A stretch of DNA of 38,084 nt from a virus: IMG/VR virus record IMGVR_UViG_3300045922_000154, positions 1-38,084 of that record, one strand, 5' to 3'. How positions within the stretch are numbered: the first letter of the stretch is position 1; each line of letters begins with the position of its first letter. The translations under genes and the position numbers were made by a program. Positions 30,152 through 37,559 of this stretch are shown here, piece after piece. The notes beneath the pieces were generated by a model, which had not been told where the DNA came from, did not search any database, and worked only from the letters and a program-made list of their open reading frames with translations.

Positions 30152-32323
30152 ATGCGGTATTACGTGATCGACTTTGAGACTTACTTCAACACCCGTACGA
30201 AGTACAGCCTCAAATACCTATCAGTGCCGGAATACATCGGGCATCAGTCATTTCGCGTCCATTGTTTGGGTGTGGATGACGGGTCTAGTCGTACCGTGTA
30301 CTGGGGCGATTCTGCAGTACGGAACTGGTTGGACCAATTGGGGGCGAACCCGGAGCCGTACTGTTTGGTCATGCATAACGCCTACTTCGATGCTGCGGTA
30401 CTGGCATGGCACTACGACTTCGTACCCGCACGGGTGTTGGACACATTGCTTATGGCCAATCATGTGCTAGGGACTAAGGCCGAGGGCGGGGGAAGCAACG
30501 CGTTATCGGCTCTGGCAATTCGCCTTGGTCTCGACCCCAAGGGTCGGTTGGATTTCATGGACGGAGTACGCGACCCGGACGCGGCAGAACGGGCATCCCT
30601 TGAGTCCTATCTGGTCCGCGATCTGGAGTTGTGTCGTCAGGTATTCGACCGTCTCATGCCCCATATCACTAACCCGGATGTGGAGCTATGGTTGATTGAC
30701 CATACGATCAAGCTGTATGCTACCCGGCCCATGATCTGTAATTTCGATACAGTGGCCCGTGCCGAGAGCCTGATCGAGAGCCGTCGTAGGGCCGCTTTGG
30801 ACCGCTTGCACCGGGCCATTGCAGGGTTAGAGAACATCGAAGATACACTGGCGTCTAATAAACAATTTGAAACGCTGCTGACATCCGTACTCCAAAAGTG
30901 CGGAGAGCCTATGCCGACCAAGGTGCGGGCAACTACCGCTGCGGAGAGGGCGAAATGGGCCAAACAGCGGGCCCGGATTGCCGAAGCCAGCGGGCCGGTG
31001 CCCCCATCGGTCGTGGCATTGGGCCGCCGGGCGACTGCCAAATGGCAGCGATGGTCGGAGCGAGTACTAGAGACGGCGCATCTGGTGCCGGACACACTGG
31101 ATGACACGGTGACCGTGCCGGCTTTGTCGAAGCAAGACGAGGGTTTCGTTCGTCTTGCCTATTCGCAGCACGAGCCGGTCGCAGCATTAGTGAATGCCCG
31201 GTTGGTGGAGCGTAGCTCCGACACCAGTAGAGCCCGGCTAGCCAAGATGCGTCGTGTGGCATCGGGGATTGGGCGTATGCCGGTGCATCTGGTGTATTAT
31301 GGGGCACGGACCGGGCGGTTCAGCGGTGGCGGGGGGTTTAATTTTCAGAACCTGACGAGCCCCGATCGCACGTCTGATCCGGGGCAAAAAGCGATCGCTG
31401 CGGCCATTCGTGAGGCGTTTGAGGCCCCGCCCGGCTATGTGTTCGTCGGGGCCGACGCGGCACAGATCGAGGCCCGTGTGTCCGCATGGCTGTCCGGGCA
31501 ACACAGTTTGTTATCCCGTTTTGCCCGACGCGCAGACGTATATTCAGAGTCGATCAGTGAATGGATCAATGAAGAGGTCCGCAAGCCGACCAAAGAGGAA
31601 GAGACAAGTGCCGACCCGGCCATTCGTCAGCGGGCGGCTGGGATGAGGATGTATCGCCATATCGGGAAAGAGGCGGTGCTAGGGTTGGGCTATGGCATGG
31701 GGTGGCGAAAATTCGTCGCCCGGCTAAAGGCGAACCCGGACATGGCAGCCCTGTTCACATCCGGCGATTTGACCAACGAGTTTGTGCAATCTATTGTGGA
31801 AAAGTACCGGAGTACGAACCGGGGCATCGTATCGATGTGGCAAGAGCTAGCCGACGCATTTCACTACGCCGCGATCGGGGTTCGGCGCCGCGTCGGTCCG
31901 CTTACGTTCGAGCGAGCCGCTCCGATTGGTAGCCGCCGTCCGGCGGTGCAGGTCCGGTTACCATCCGGACGGGCATTGTATTACCGAGACCTATACCGGA
32001 CCAGCGCTGAGCACGGCAAATACCGCCGTCAGGAGTGGATGTACGGGCAGCATAACAAGGTTTACGGCGGGCTGTTGCTCGAAAACGTGACGCAGGCAGT
32101 GAGTCGTGATATATTAGTGGAGTCCATTATTCGGGCCGAGTTGGATATGCAGGTTCCGGTCGCGCTACACGTACACGATAGTATCGTGGTGTTGGCCAAA
32201 GAATCGGACGCCGATAACGTGCTGGCCCAGTTGATCCAAAGCCTGCGTACTCCCCCGGAATGGGCGGGAACTGCACTCCCGCTCGATGCCGAGGGTAAGA
32301 TCGGCCGTACTTTAGTGACCTAA
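30152..32323 (+). CDS. DNA polymerase, family A, with 3'-5' exonuclease
   Basis: This 723-aa protein starts after GGAGGAG at ATG 30152. The exonuclease motifs are DFET (Asp7, Glu9), HNAYFDAA and YLVRD. In the polymerase domain, motif A is GADAAQIEAR (Asp435), the finger helix has KEAVLGLGYG (Lys506) and motif C is HVHDS (Asp676). It is the replicative polymerase, of a size normal for phage enzymes. In motif A the usual Ser/Tyr before QIE is Ala (DAAQIE), a common phage variant. The pairing with a DnaB-type helicase, rather than a primase-helicase fusion, is notable. Confidence 0.93.
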   Translation: MRYYVIDFETYFNTRTKYSLKYLSVPEYIGHQSFRVHCLGVDDGSSRTVYWGDSAVRNWLDQLGANPEPYCLVMHNAYFDAAVLAWHYDFVPARVLDTLLMANHVLGTKAEGGGSNALSALAIRLGLDPKGRLDFMDGVRDPDAAERASLESYLVRDLELCRQVFDRLMPHITNPDVELWLIDHTIKLYATRPMICNFDTVARAESLIESRRRAALDRLHRAIAGLENIEDTLASNKQFETLLTSVLQKCGEPMPTKVRATTAAERAKWAKQRARIAEASGPVPPSVVALGRRATAKWQRWSERVLETAHLVPDTLDDTVTVPALSKQDEGFVRLAYSQHEPVAALVNARLVERSSDTSRARLAKMRRVASGIGRMPVHLVYYGARTGRFSGGGGFNFQNLTSPDRTSDPGQKAIAAAIREAFEAPPGYVFVGADAAQIEARVSAWLSGQHSLLSRFARRADVYSESISEWINEEVRKPTKEEETSADPAIRQRAAGMRMYRHIGKEAVLGLGYGMGWRKFVARLKANPDMAALFTSGDLTNEFVQSIVEKYRSTNRGIVSMWQELADAFHYAAIGVRRRVGPLTFERAAPIGSRRPAVQVRLPSGRALYYRDLYRTSAEHGKYRRQEWMYGQHNKVYGGLLLENVTQAVSRDILVESIIRAELDMQVPVALHVHDSIVVLAKESDADNVLAQLIQSLRTPPEWAGTALPLDAEGKIGRTLVT

Positions 32324-32375
32324 AGTATGCCCTGATAATTTAGGTAAAATAGGTAGTTTAGCGAGGATAGAGAGT

Positions 32376-33569
32376 ATGGGTACAGTGGGGAATTTAGATA
32401 AAAAACGGACCATTATCCTGCGGTGTTCGTCGCTGCCAATGCTGACGACCTGCGCCCCATCAGTACTCAATCCAGAGGAGTGGCCCCGGATTCGCCGGGA
32501 AACTGAAGCCGCCGACGTGGGTACCGCAGTCCATGCGGTGTGCCAGAAGGCGGTAGAGACCGGCGAGCTCAACGCTGAGCTGGTAATTGCCCAATACCCG
32601 CACGAAGCCGACCGTATCCGTACTCTGGTTAACAACTTCGTCGCAGTATGGGATAATGCCCGAACGGTGATTACCCGACCACAATGCGAGCTGGAACTCC
32701 ACGCCACCCTGATCGAAACACCGGCGCTTACGATCCGTCTCACCGGCCACATTGACGTATGCCAGATCGGTACTAACGAGTCGTACATTTTGGACTACAA
32801 GACCGGTCGTAGCCATGAGGTACACTATGACCAAGCGGTCGGGTATGCGTACCTGCTGTGGGACCATGCCGGACGCCCGGATGTCTACGCGGTACACATC
32901 GCGGTGGCTTACCTTGAGGACAATACGATCCAGAACTATACGGTGTCAGCGGACGATCTGAAGGTGTGGCGGGCCAAGATCCACGGTAAAGTGATCGATC
33001 CGCAGTATGTAGTAGGGCGAAAGTGCGGGGTGTGTGAGCTAAACGCCTCCTGCCCGACGCATAAAGCGGATTTACAATATGCCCTCGACTTTCTGGCCAC
33101 TGATGAGGCACAAAAAGGTAAACTGTCGTGGGTGTCGATGGAGCCTGAAGAACGCGGCGCCTTGCTGGATCGCTTGTACGTTGTTCGTCGCGGGCTGGAG
33201 CGGGTCGAGCTAAGCCTCAAACTGGCGATGGCCGGGGCTCACAAGAAGGTTCAGCGATTGGACATTGGTAACGGTATGGTGTATGAACGGGTGCGTACAT
33301 ATCGGCGCCGGGTGGATGGCGCCACTGCCTATCGCGTACTTAGCCGTCGTTTTGATACCAGTGTTCTAGCACAGATTACCGAATACAAGCTGGAAGATAT
33401 TCTCGATCTGGCGGCAAAATATGCCCCGCGTAATAAGAAACAGCAGGCCCGTGAGGACCTGCTGAACAAGCTGATTCAGGCGGGGGCGGTTTATACGGAA
33501 GAGGTGGAGCGGTACCAACGCCGCCCGGCGAACGAGAAAAAACTGGTACCAGACACGCCGGCGGAATAG
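32376..33569 (+). CDS. PD-(D/E)XK nuclease, Cas4/RecB-like with Fe-S cluster cysteines
   Basis: This 397-aa protein has nuclease motifs GTAVHAV (His53), GHIDV (Asp127), LDYKTG (Asp140, Lys142) and QAVGYAYLL. An early Cys (17 or 26) and the late cluster CGVCELNASC (Cys217, Cys220, Cys226) match the Cas4/AddB-type Fe-S cluster. Such exonucleases resect DNA ends for recombination. The C-terminal ~170 residues are helical and basic and extend beyond the usual Cas4 length. With the ERF protein downstream it likely forms a recombination pair. There is no CRISPR array in the window. Confidence 0.88.
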   Translation: MGTVGNLDKKRTIILRCSSLPMLTTCAPSVLNPEEWPRIRRETEAADVGTAVHAVCQKAVETGELNAELVIAQYPHEADRIRTLVNNFVAVWDNARTVITRPQCELELHATLIETPALTIRLTGHIDVCQIGTNESYILDYKTGRSHEVHYDQAVGYAYLLWDHAGRPDVYAVHIAVAYLEDNTIQNYTVSADDLKVWRAKIHGKVIDPQYVVGRKCGVCELNASCPTHKADLQYALDFLATDEAQKGKLSWVSMEPEERGALLDRLYVVRRGLERVELSLKLAMAGAHKKVQRLDIGNGMVYERVRTYRRRVDGATAYRVLSRRFDTSVLAQITEYKLEDILDLAAKYAPRNKKQQAREDLLNKLIQAGAVYTEEVERYQRRPANEKKLVPDTPAE

Positions 33570-33570
33570 G

Positions 33571-33864
33571 CTATGGACGGTCGCTTGTGTGCGGCGGTGT
33601 ATTGACAAACTCTTGTACCCGCTCCAACGCCGCCCGTAGCCCGGCATACGCCTCTGGACCACGCAACACGCTGGCCAGCTGTGTACACCCGTCTTTATTG
33701 CGGTTATGGTAGTCCCATGCGGCCAGCTTCTGTAAACGGGGGTCTAACACCCCGCCGTCATCCCGCCAAACACAGAGCAATACGATACCCCTTTCGAGAC
33801 AGTCAAGACTGGCTCGAACCCCGTTACCAAGGTCATACTCTTCAGACGCTACAATGTTAGCCAT
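33571..33864 (-). CDS. Hypothetical protein of the counter-oriented pair
   Basis: This protein is 97 aa from ATG 33864, which has GGAG five bases upstream; a longer frame has no such site. It contains strands (GVRASLDCLERGIVLLCVWRDDGG) and helices with AYAGLRAALERVQEF. Function was not recognised. It runs against all its neighbours, and its stop lies one base from the end of the nuclease gene. Confidence 0.7.
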   Translation of the reverse strand: MANIVASEEYDLGNGVRASLDCLERGIVLLCVWRDDGGVLDPRLQKLAAWDYHNRNKDGCTQLASVLRGPEAYAGLRAALERVQEFVNTPPHTSDRP

Positions 33865-33877
33865 ACAAGCTCCTTTC

Positions 33878-34234
33878 TCAGTCCGACGCGAGTGTCTGTA
33901 GTTTTGCGTAGGCACGCACCCGTGCTTCATAAACCGTAGCCGTCTCGCGTGCCGTTAGTTCGGCCTTAACCCGATTCAGCTCTGCGATCGCCGCGCCCCA
34001 TGACGCGGTCAGGCCGCCGGTGGCGGACACCGGATATGTTCGGTAATCACAGACCGTAGCACCATAGTGATCGAACGTTCGGATATATTCCGAACCGAGG
34101 ATCGAACTGATTTCGTCTAACCCGCCGGGTGTGTCGTGATACATGCATAATGTGGTACCGTCGGTATCTACCCGGATTTGGGCAAGATAGTGTAGCGGCA
34201 AATCCTCTAAATACGATGTTACAAACCGGGGCAT
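33878..34234 (-). CDS. Hypothetical protein of the counter-oriented pair
   Basis: This protein is 118 aa from ATG 34234 with GGAG upstream; a TTG at 34258 is less likely. It contains YLAQIRVDTDGTTLCMYHDTPGG and a helical C-terminus (AAIAELNRVKAELTARETATVYEARVRAYAKLQ). No family was recognised. It has its own promoter at 34299-34326 and precedes the 97-aa gene by 13 bases. Confidence 0.7.
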   Translation of the reverse strand: MPRFVTSYLEDLPLHYLAQIRVDTDGTTLCMYHDTPGGLDEISSILGSEYIRTFDHYGATVCDYRTYPVSATGGLTASWGAAIAELNRVKAELTARETATVYEARVRAYAKLQTLASD

Positions 34235-34298
34235 ATGGTCTCCGTAGTTGATACCCAATTAACCGCCCGACCCCGGACTGTCGTCGATTGGTGTGGGT

Positions 34299-34326
34299 GT
34301 TGTACACGGACTTTTTACAGAGTCAA
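34299..34326 (-). promoter_or_regulatory. Promoter of the counter-oriented gene pair
   Basis: On the minus strand, TTGACT (34326-34321), a 16-base spacer and TACAAC (34304-34299) point to the two small genes. The segment 34235-34431 also separates them from the ERF gene. Confidence 0.6.
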
Positions 34327-34431
34327 CCGGGCATTCGACCGATTATAAAAAATAATTCTCGCATTTTGAGTGGCACAATGGCCAAGCCCGCAGTACAATG
34401 GTATGGTCACATTCATACTGGAGCTATTACT

Positions 34432-34986
34432 ATGTCTGATTCATCGAACGACCATGAGCGTCATTTAGCGTTCCTGTCCGCCCTCGCGGCATTACAGGTG
34501 GAACTGGAAGGCGTCACCAAGGATGCCCGGAACCCTCACTTTAAGTCGCAGTACGCTGACCGGACCAGCATCCTGTTGTTCCTACGCCCTCTACTGCATA
34601 AACACGGCTTTGTGCTGACCCAAGCATTGACCGTGCCACCGCCCCATATTACGGGTAATGTACTGGCCATGGTGACTACACTGCACCATGTGGCAACCGG
34701 GGTGTCTATTGGGGACACTGCGATTGTTCCGCTCCCCAAATCAGACCCGCAGGGGTATGGATCGGCAGCGACCTATACCAGTCGATATAGTATTGTGAAT
34801 CTATTGGCGTTGCCGTTACTGGAAGACGATGACGGTAACGCTGCCAGTCCAACCCTTGCTAAAGTAACGCCAAATCCGACTAAACTGCCAACTCGGCCGG
34901 CCACTAAGCCCGATAAAACCGATGACACGTCCGACAATAAATCGGACGAGAGACCGAAAACACGGACTCTGTGGGGCGCTAAGTAG
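34432..34986 (+). CDS. erf: ERF family single-strand annealing protein
   Basis: This protein is 184 aa from ATG 34432 with GGAG eight bases upstream; an ATG at 34288 lies in the divergent promoter region. The core (KDARNPHFKSQYADRTSILLFLRPLLHKHGFVLTQAL... MVTTLHHVATGVSIGDTAIVPLPKSDPQGYGSAATYTSRYSIVNLLALP) is a clear ERF signature. The tail is Lys/Asp/Thr-rich. It anneals complementary single strands, for recombination or genome circularisation, and would work with the upstream nuclease. Confidence 0.92.
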   Translation: MSDSSNDHERHLAFLSALAALQVELEGVTKDARNPHFKSQYADRTSILLFLRPLLHKHGFVLTQALTVPPPHITGNVLAMVTTLHHVATGVSIGDTAIVPLPKSDPQGYGSAATYTSRYSIVNLLALPLLEDDDGNAASPTLAKVTPNPTKLPTRPATKPDKTDDTSDNKSDERPKTRTLWGAK

Positions 34987-34995
34987 GGCTACACC

Positions 34996-35856
34996 ATGGC
35001 AGAACGAATACCTGACCCGGTCCCGTTGGGATCGGTCGCAGTTGATATGATTACGTCCGACCCCCCGATCGTTGTGCCGACCGGGCTGTCGGTACTCGAT
35101 GAACTGATCGTGGGTCTGGCGTGTGGCGATCTGACGATCATTGCCGGTAGTCCTTCGCAGGGTAAAACCGCATTGGGAATGCAGATCGCTGAACACGCGG
35201 CGGCCATCGGCGTTGCGGTGGGCATCTTTAGTTTGGAGATGTCTCCCGCCGCATTATCCCTGCGTCAACTCGCAGCCCATTCCGGTGTGTCCGCACAGCG
35301 GCTACGCCGCCGAAACATGGCACCGCTGACTGATGCAGAGACGGCGGCGGTCAATGAAGCCGCCGCATACCTGCAACAGCTGCCCCTATTCGTGGACACC
35401 CGATCGGGCCTAACCGGGGAGCAGGTATATGCGACCGTGGAAGGCTGGGTATCGCGGGGCATCCAGCTGGTGTTGTTGGATTATATCCAGCTGATGGAAG
35501 GGCATAATGATAACCGGCAGGAAGCCGTGGGGCGTAACGTCCGATTGCTGAAAGCGGCAGCCCGTGACCATGGTATCCCGTTCATTGCCTTGTCCCAAGT
35601 CAGCCGGGCGGTCCATATGCGCGATGACAAAAAGCCCCGGATGTCTGATCTACGGGATTCGGGGCAAATCGAGCAGGTTGGTGATACAATTATCATGTTC
35701 CACTACCCCAACGTCGAGGACCAGTTTGACGAAGTACGGGAGTGTGATTTACACGTGGTAAAACAGCGGCAAGGGCCGGTTGGTGTGGTCGAAGTACAGT
35801 TCCACCGCCCGACAACCCGATTTATGGAGCGTAACCATGACGCAAAACAAGCATAA
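34996..35856 (+). CDS. DnaB-type replicative helicase core
   Basis: This 286-aa protein contains essentially only the RecA-like helicase domain: Walker A GSPSQGKTA (51-59), FSLEMSPAALSLR, Walker B LVLLDYIQLM (Asp162) and LSQVSRAV, then LRDSGQIEQVGD. The usual DnaB N-terminal primase-interacting domain is missing, and no primase gene was recognised, so primers probably come from the host or an unknown protein. The following gene starts inside its 3' end. Confidence 0.88.
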   Translation: MAERIPDPVPLGSVAVDMITSDPPIVVPTGLSVLDELIVGLACGDLTIIAGSPSQGKTALGMQIAEHAAAIGVAVGIFSLEMSPAALSLRQLAAHSGVSAQRLRRRNMAPLTDAETAAVNEAAAYLQQLPLFVDTRSGLTGEQVYATVEGWVSRGIQLVLLDYIQLMEGHNDNRQEAVGRNVRLLKAAARDHGIPFIALSQVSRAVHMRDDKKPRMSDLRDSGQIEQVGDTIIMFHYPNVEDQFDEVRECDLHVVKQRQGPVGVVEVQFHRPTTRFMERNHDAKQA

Positions 35857-36157
35857 ACGTAAAGAGTACCCCCTCTACACTGGACTATTACGGTATTTCC
35901 CGGACGCGCTGGCCGAGATCTCCCATCTCAGTTATGCGGCCAATCAGCAACACAATCCGGGCGAGCCGTTGCACTGGGCGCGTGAGAAGAGTGACGATCA
36001 CCCGGATTGTCTGTTACGCCATCTACTGGAGGCGGGCAAGATTGACAGTGACGGGCAACGGCACACGGCGAAAGTCGCATGGCGGGCGCTCGCGATGCTC
36101 CAGTTAGAACTGGAGGCGGCACAGAAAGACGCGGACCGGGATGCGGGACTGGAATAA
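35837..36157 (+). CDS. DUF5664-like dATP/dGTP diphosphohydrolase candidate
   Basis: This protein is 106 aa from ATG 35837, preceded by GGAG seven bases upstream and overlapping the helicase by 20 bases. RYFPDALAEISHLSYAANQQHNPGEPLHWAREKSDDHPDCLLRHLLEAG then HTAKVAWRALAMLQLELE follows the DUF5664 pattern, an all-alpha NTP pyrophosphatase-like domain. Enzymes of this kind cleave dATP/dGTP or balance nucleotide pools. No PurZ homologue was seen, so a diaminopurine genome is not indicated. Confidence 0.72.
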   Translation: MTQNKHKRKEYPLYTGLLRYFPDALAEISHLSYAANQQHNPGEPLHWAREKSDDHPDCLLRHLLEAGKIDSDGQRHTAKVAWRALAMLQLELEAAQKDADRDAGLE

Positions 36158-36169
36158 CAGGAAGTGACA

Positions 36170-36838
36170 ATGACCCCATCAGAAAAAGCGATCGAACGTA
36201 GCTTTATGGAGTACGAGAGTAGCAATACGGCTACGCTAATGGTACTGTTCCCAAAGATGCGCCCGGCAACGTCGATTAAAGGGCGGCTGATGTGGGTGCA
36301 GGTCGCTAAAGCGCCGTACGATGTAGCCGGCTTTTTCCATGGCAGCGGTCGCTATATTGCGGCTGAAATCAAGGAGACCGGTAAACCACAAACGAGTCTG
36401 CCGATCATTGCTCCCGGCGGGAAGGGGGGTGGGATTAAATACCACCAGCTCGCCGCATTGGTAGACGTGCATCGTCGGGGCGGGTACGCGGTTGTGGTAT
36501 GGGAGAATGGGGGGCAGTGGGGTGTAATGGGCGGTAGTGCACTGGCGGAAGCCAAGCGGGAGTACGATTTATCTGTTGCAGCACAGAGGGCTGGATACCC
36601 CAATACGCAGCCCGGCGCACGGTCGTTAGCATGGGCCCGGTTCAAGCCCGTGCCAATGTCCCATGACATCCCGCTCTGGTTACCGACCGAGAAGGTCCCG
36701 ATCCCGTTAGTTAACGGACTTCGGGTTCTTAACAACCCCGATACGGACCAGCAGAGCGCCGATGAGGGGGATGGCGGCGATTGCCCCGCCGGTCTTCCCG
36801 AAACGGAGCAGGACGATGATGACGCCCAACAAGGCTAG
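36170..36838 (+). CDS. RecU-like Holliday junction resolvase
   Basis: This protein is 222 aa from ATG 36170 (AGGA seven bases upstream; a GTG at 36164 is the alternative). AKAPYDVAGFFHGSGRYIAAEIKET has the nuclease residues Asp51, Glu67 and Lys69 of the RecU/VRR-type fold, and IKYHQLAALVDVHRRGGYAVVVWENGG matches the later RecU block. It likely resolves branched DNA before packaging. The acidic C-terminal tail (~180-222) lies antisense to the end of the spanin-like gene, a 132-base overlap. Confidence 0.82.
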   Translation: MTPSEKAIERSFMEYESSNTATLMVLFPKMRPATSIKGRLMWVQVAKAPYDVAGFFHGSGRYIAAEIKETGKPQTSLPIIAPGGKGGGIKYHQLAALVDVHRRGGYAVVVWENGGQWGVMGGSALAEAKREYDLSVAAQRAGYPNTQPGARSLAWARFKPVPMSHDIPLWLPTEKVPIPLVNGLRVLNNPDTDQQSADEGDGGDCPAGLPETEQDDDDAQQG

Positions 36839-37174
36839 GGTTGCTCCGGCGGAAATAGCGATCGCCTTCTGACGGGGGCTAAAGAACGCAGCCTTAATCT
36901 GGTCCCGCTCGTCCGCGATCACGTTAGCCGCGTTGGTGATCTCTTTGGCGACATCCTGCGCGGCACGAATGTCGGTCTTGGCGCCACCGATTTCGCCACG
37001 GGCGGCACCGACATCCGGTGGGTCCTTTTGTAAATGCTGATCGGCCCGGCTCAGACGATCGATTGCCGAATTAAGCGCCGCATCGTGTCGATGAGACAGG
37101 TCCGCGATGTCTTTTTTCGTAACACTACAGCCGGTAACAGCCAGCAACACCCCGACCAATACCCAGTATCGCAT
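36707..37174 (-). CDS. u-spanin-like lipoprotein
   Basis: This protein is 155 aa from ATG 37174 (GAGG six bases upstream); an ATG at 37186 overlaps the previous stop as ATGA. It has an N-terminal lipoprotein signal with lipobox VTGC (Cys16) followed by Ser, a periplasmic helical region (20-95) and two hydrophobic segments (~103-124 and 128-147). An outer-membrane lipoprotein end joined to a C-terminal inner-membrane anchor is the layout of unimolecular spanins, which fuse the two membranes at lysis. Two C-terminal segments instead of one is atypical. It follows the holin-like gene. Confidence 0.72.
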   Translation of the reverse strand: MRYWVLVGVLLAVTGCSVTKKDIADLSHRHDAALNSAIDRLSRADQHLQKDPPDVGAARGEIGGAKTDIRAAQDVAKEITNAANVIADERDQIKAAFFSPRQKAIAISAGATLALLGVIIVLLRFGKTGGAIAAIPLIGALLVRIGVVKNPKSVN

Positions 37175-37182
37175 ATACCACC

Positions 37183-37503
37183 TCATAAACGGTTGCCAAG
37201 AATCAACGATTTAATCCAGTCCCACACTGCCGCTACGATGACAGCCAGACCGGATGCGAATACTCCGTAGCCGACCAACGCCTTCTTTTGCATCCGTTCG
37301 ACCGTGTTTAGCCGGTCCCGAATCCTTTCTTGCTCAGCAAACAGCTTACGATGTCCCTCGACCACCGGGGCCAGCTGATTTTTTACTTCAGTCCGTACCG
37401 CTTCAATCATCGGTGTGACAAATAGCCGCTGAAAGCGTTCCGCATCTTCCAGATTGCCCGGTAGATCCAAATCCTTATTGATGTTATCCCGCGATTTATC
37501 CAT
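37183..37503 (-). CDS. Holin-like protein with one C-terminal membrane segment
   Basis: This 106-aa protein has residues 15-72 forming a charged helix with heptads (QLAPVVEGHRKLFAEQERIRDRLNTVERMQ), followed by one membrane segment (75-97) and a basic end. This resembles XhlA-like/haemolysin-type holins. It is the first lysis gene, with its own promoter. The AGG of its ribosome binding site is ~14 bases from the ATG, with a small hairpin (37503-37518) between them that could bring the two together. Confidence 0.65.
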   Translation of the reverse strand: MDKSRDNINKDLDLPGNLEDAERFQRLFVTPMIEAVRTEVKNQLAPVVEGHRKLFAEQERIRDRLNTVERMQKKALVGYGVFASGLAVIVAAVWDWIKSLILGNRL

Positions 37504-37530
37504 AGTTTGCCCAAACTACCTACATTCTCT

Positions 37531-37559
37531 ATTATATCACGGGTTGGTTGACTGGTCAA
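37531..37559 (-). promoter_or_regulatory. Promoter of the lysis genes
   Basis: On the minus strand, TTGACC (37559-37554), a 17-base spacer and a perfect TATAAT (37536-37531) overlap the last codons of the giant gene. It gives the lysis genes expression independent of the late operon. Confidence 0.75.
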
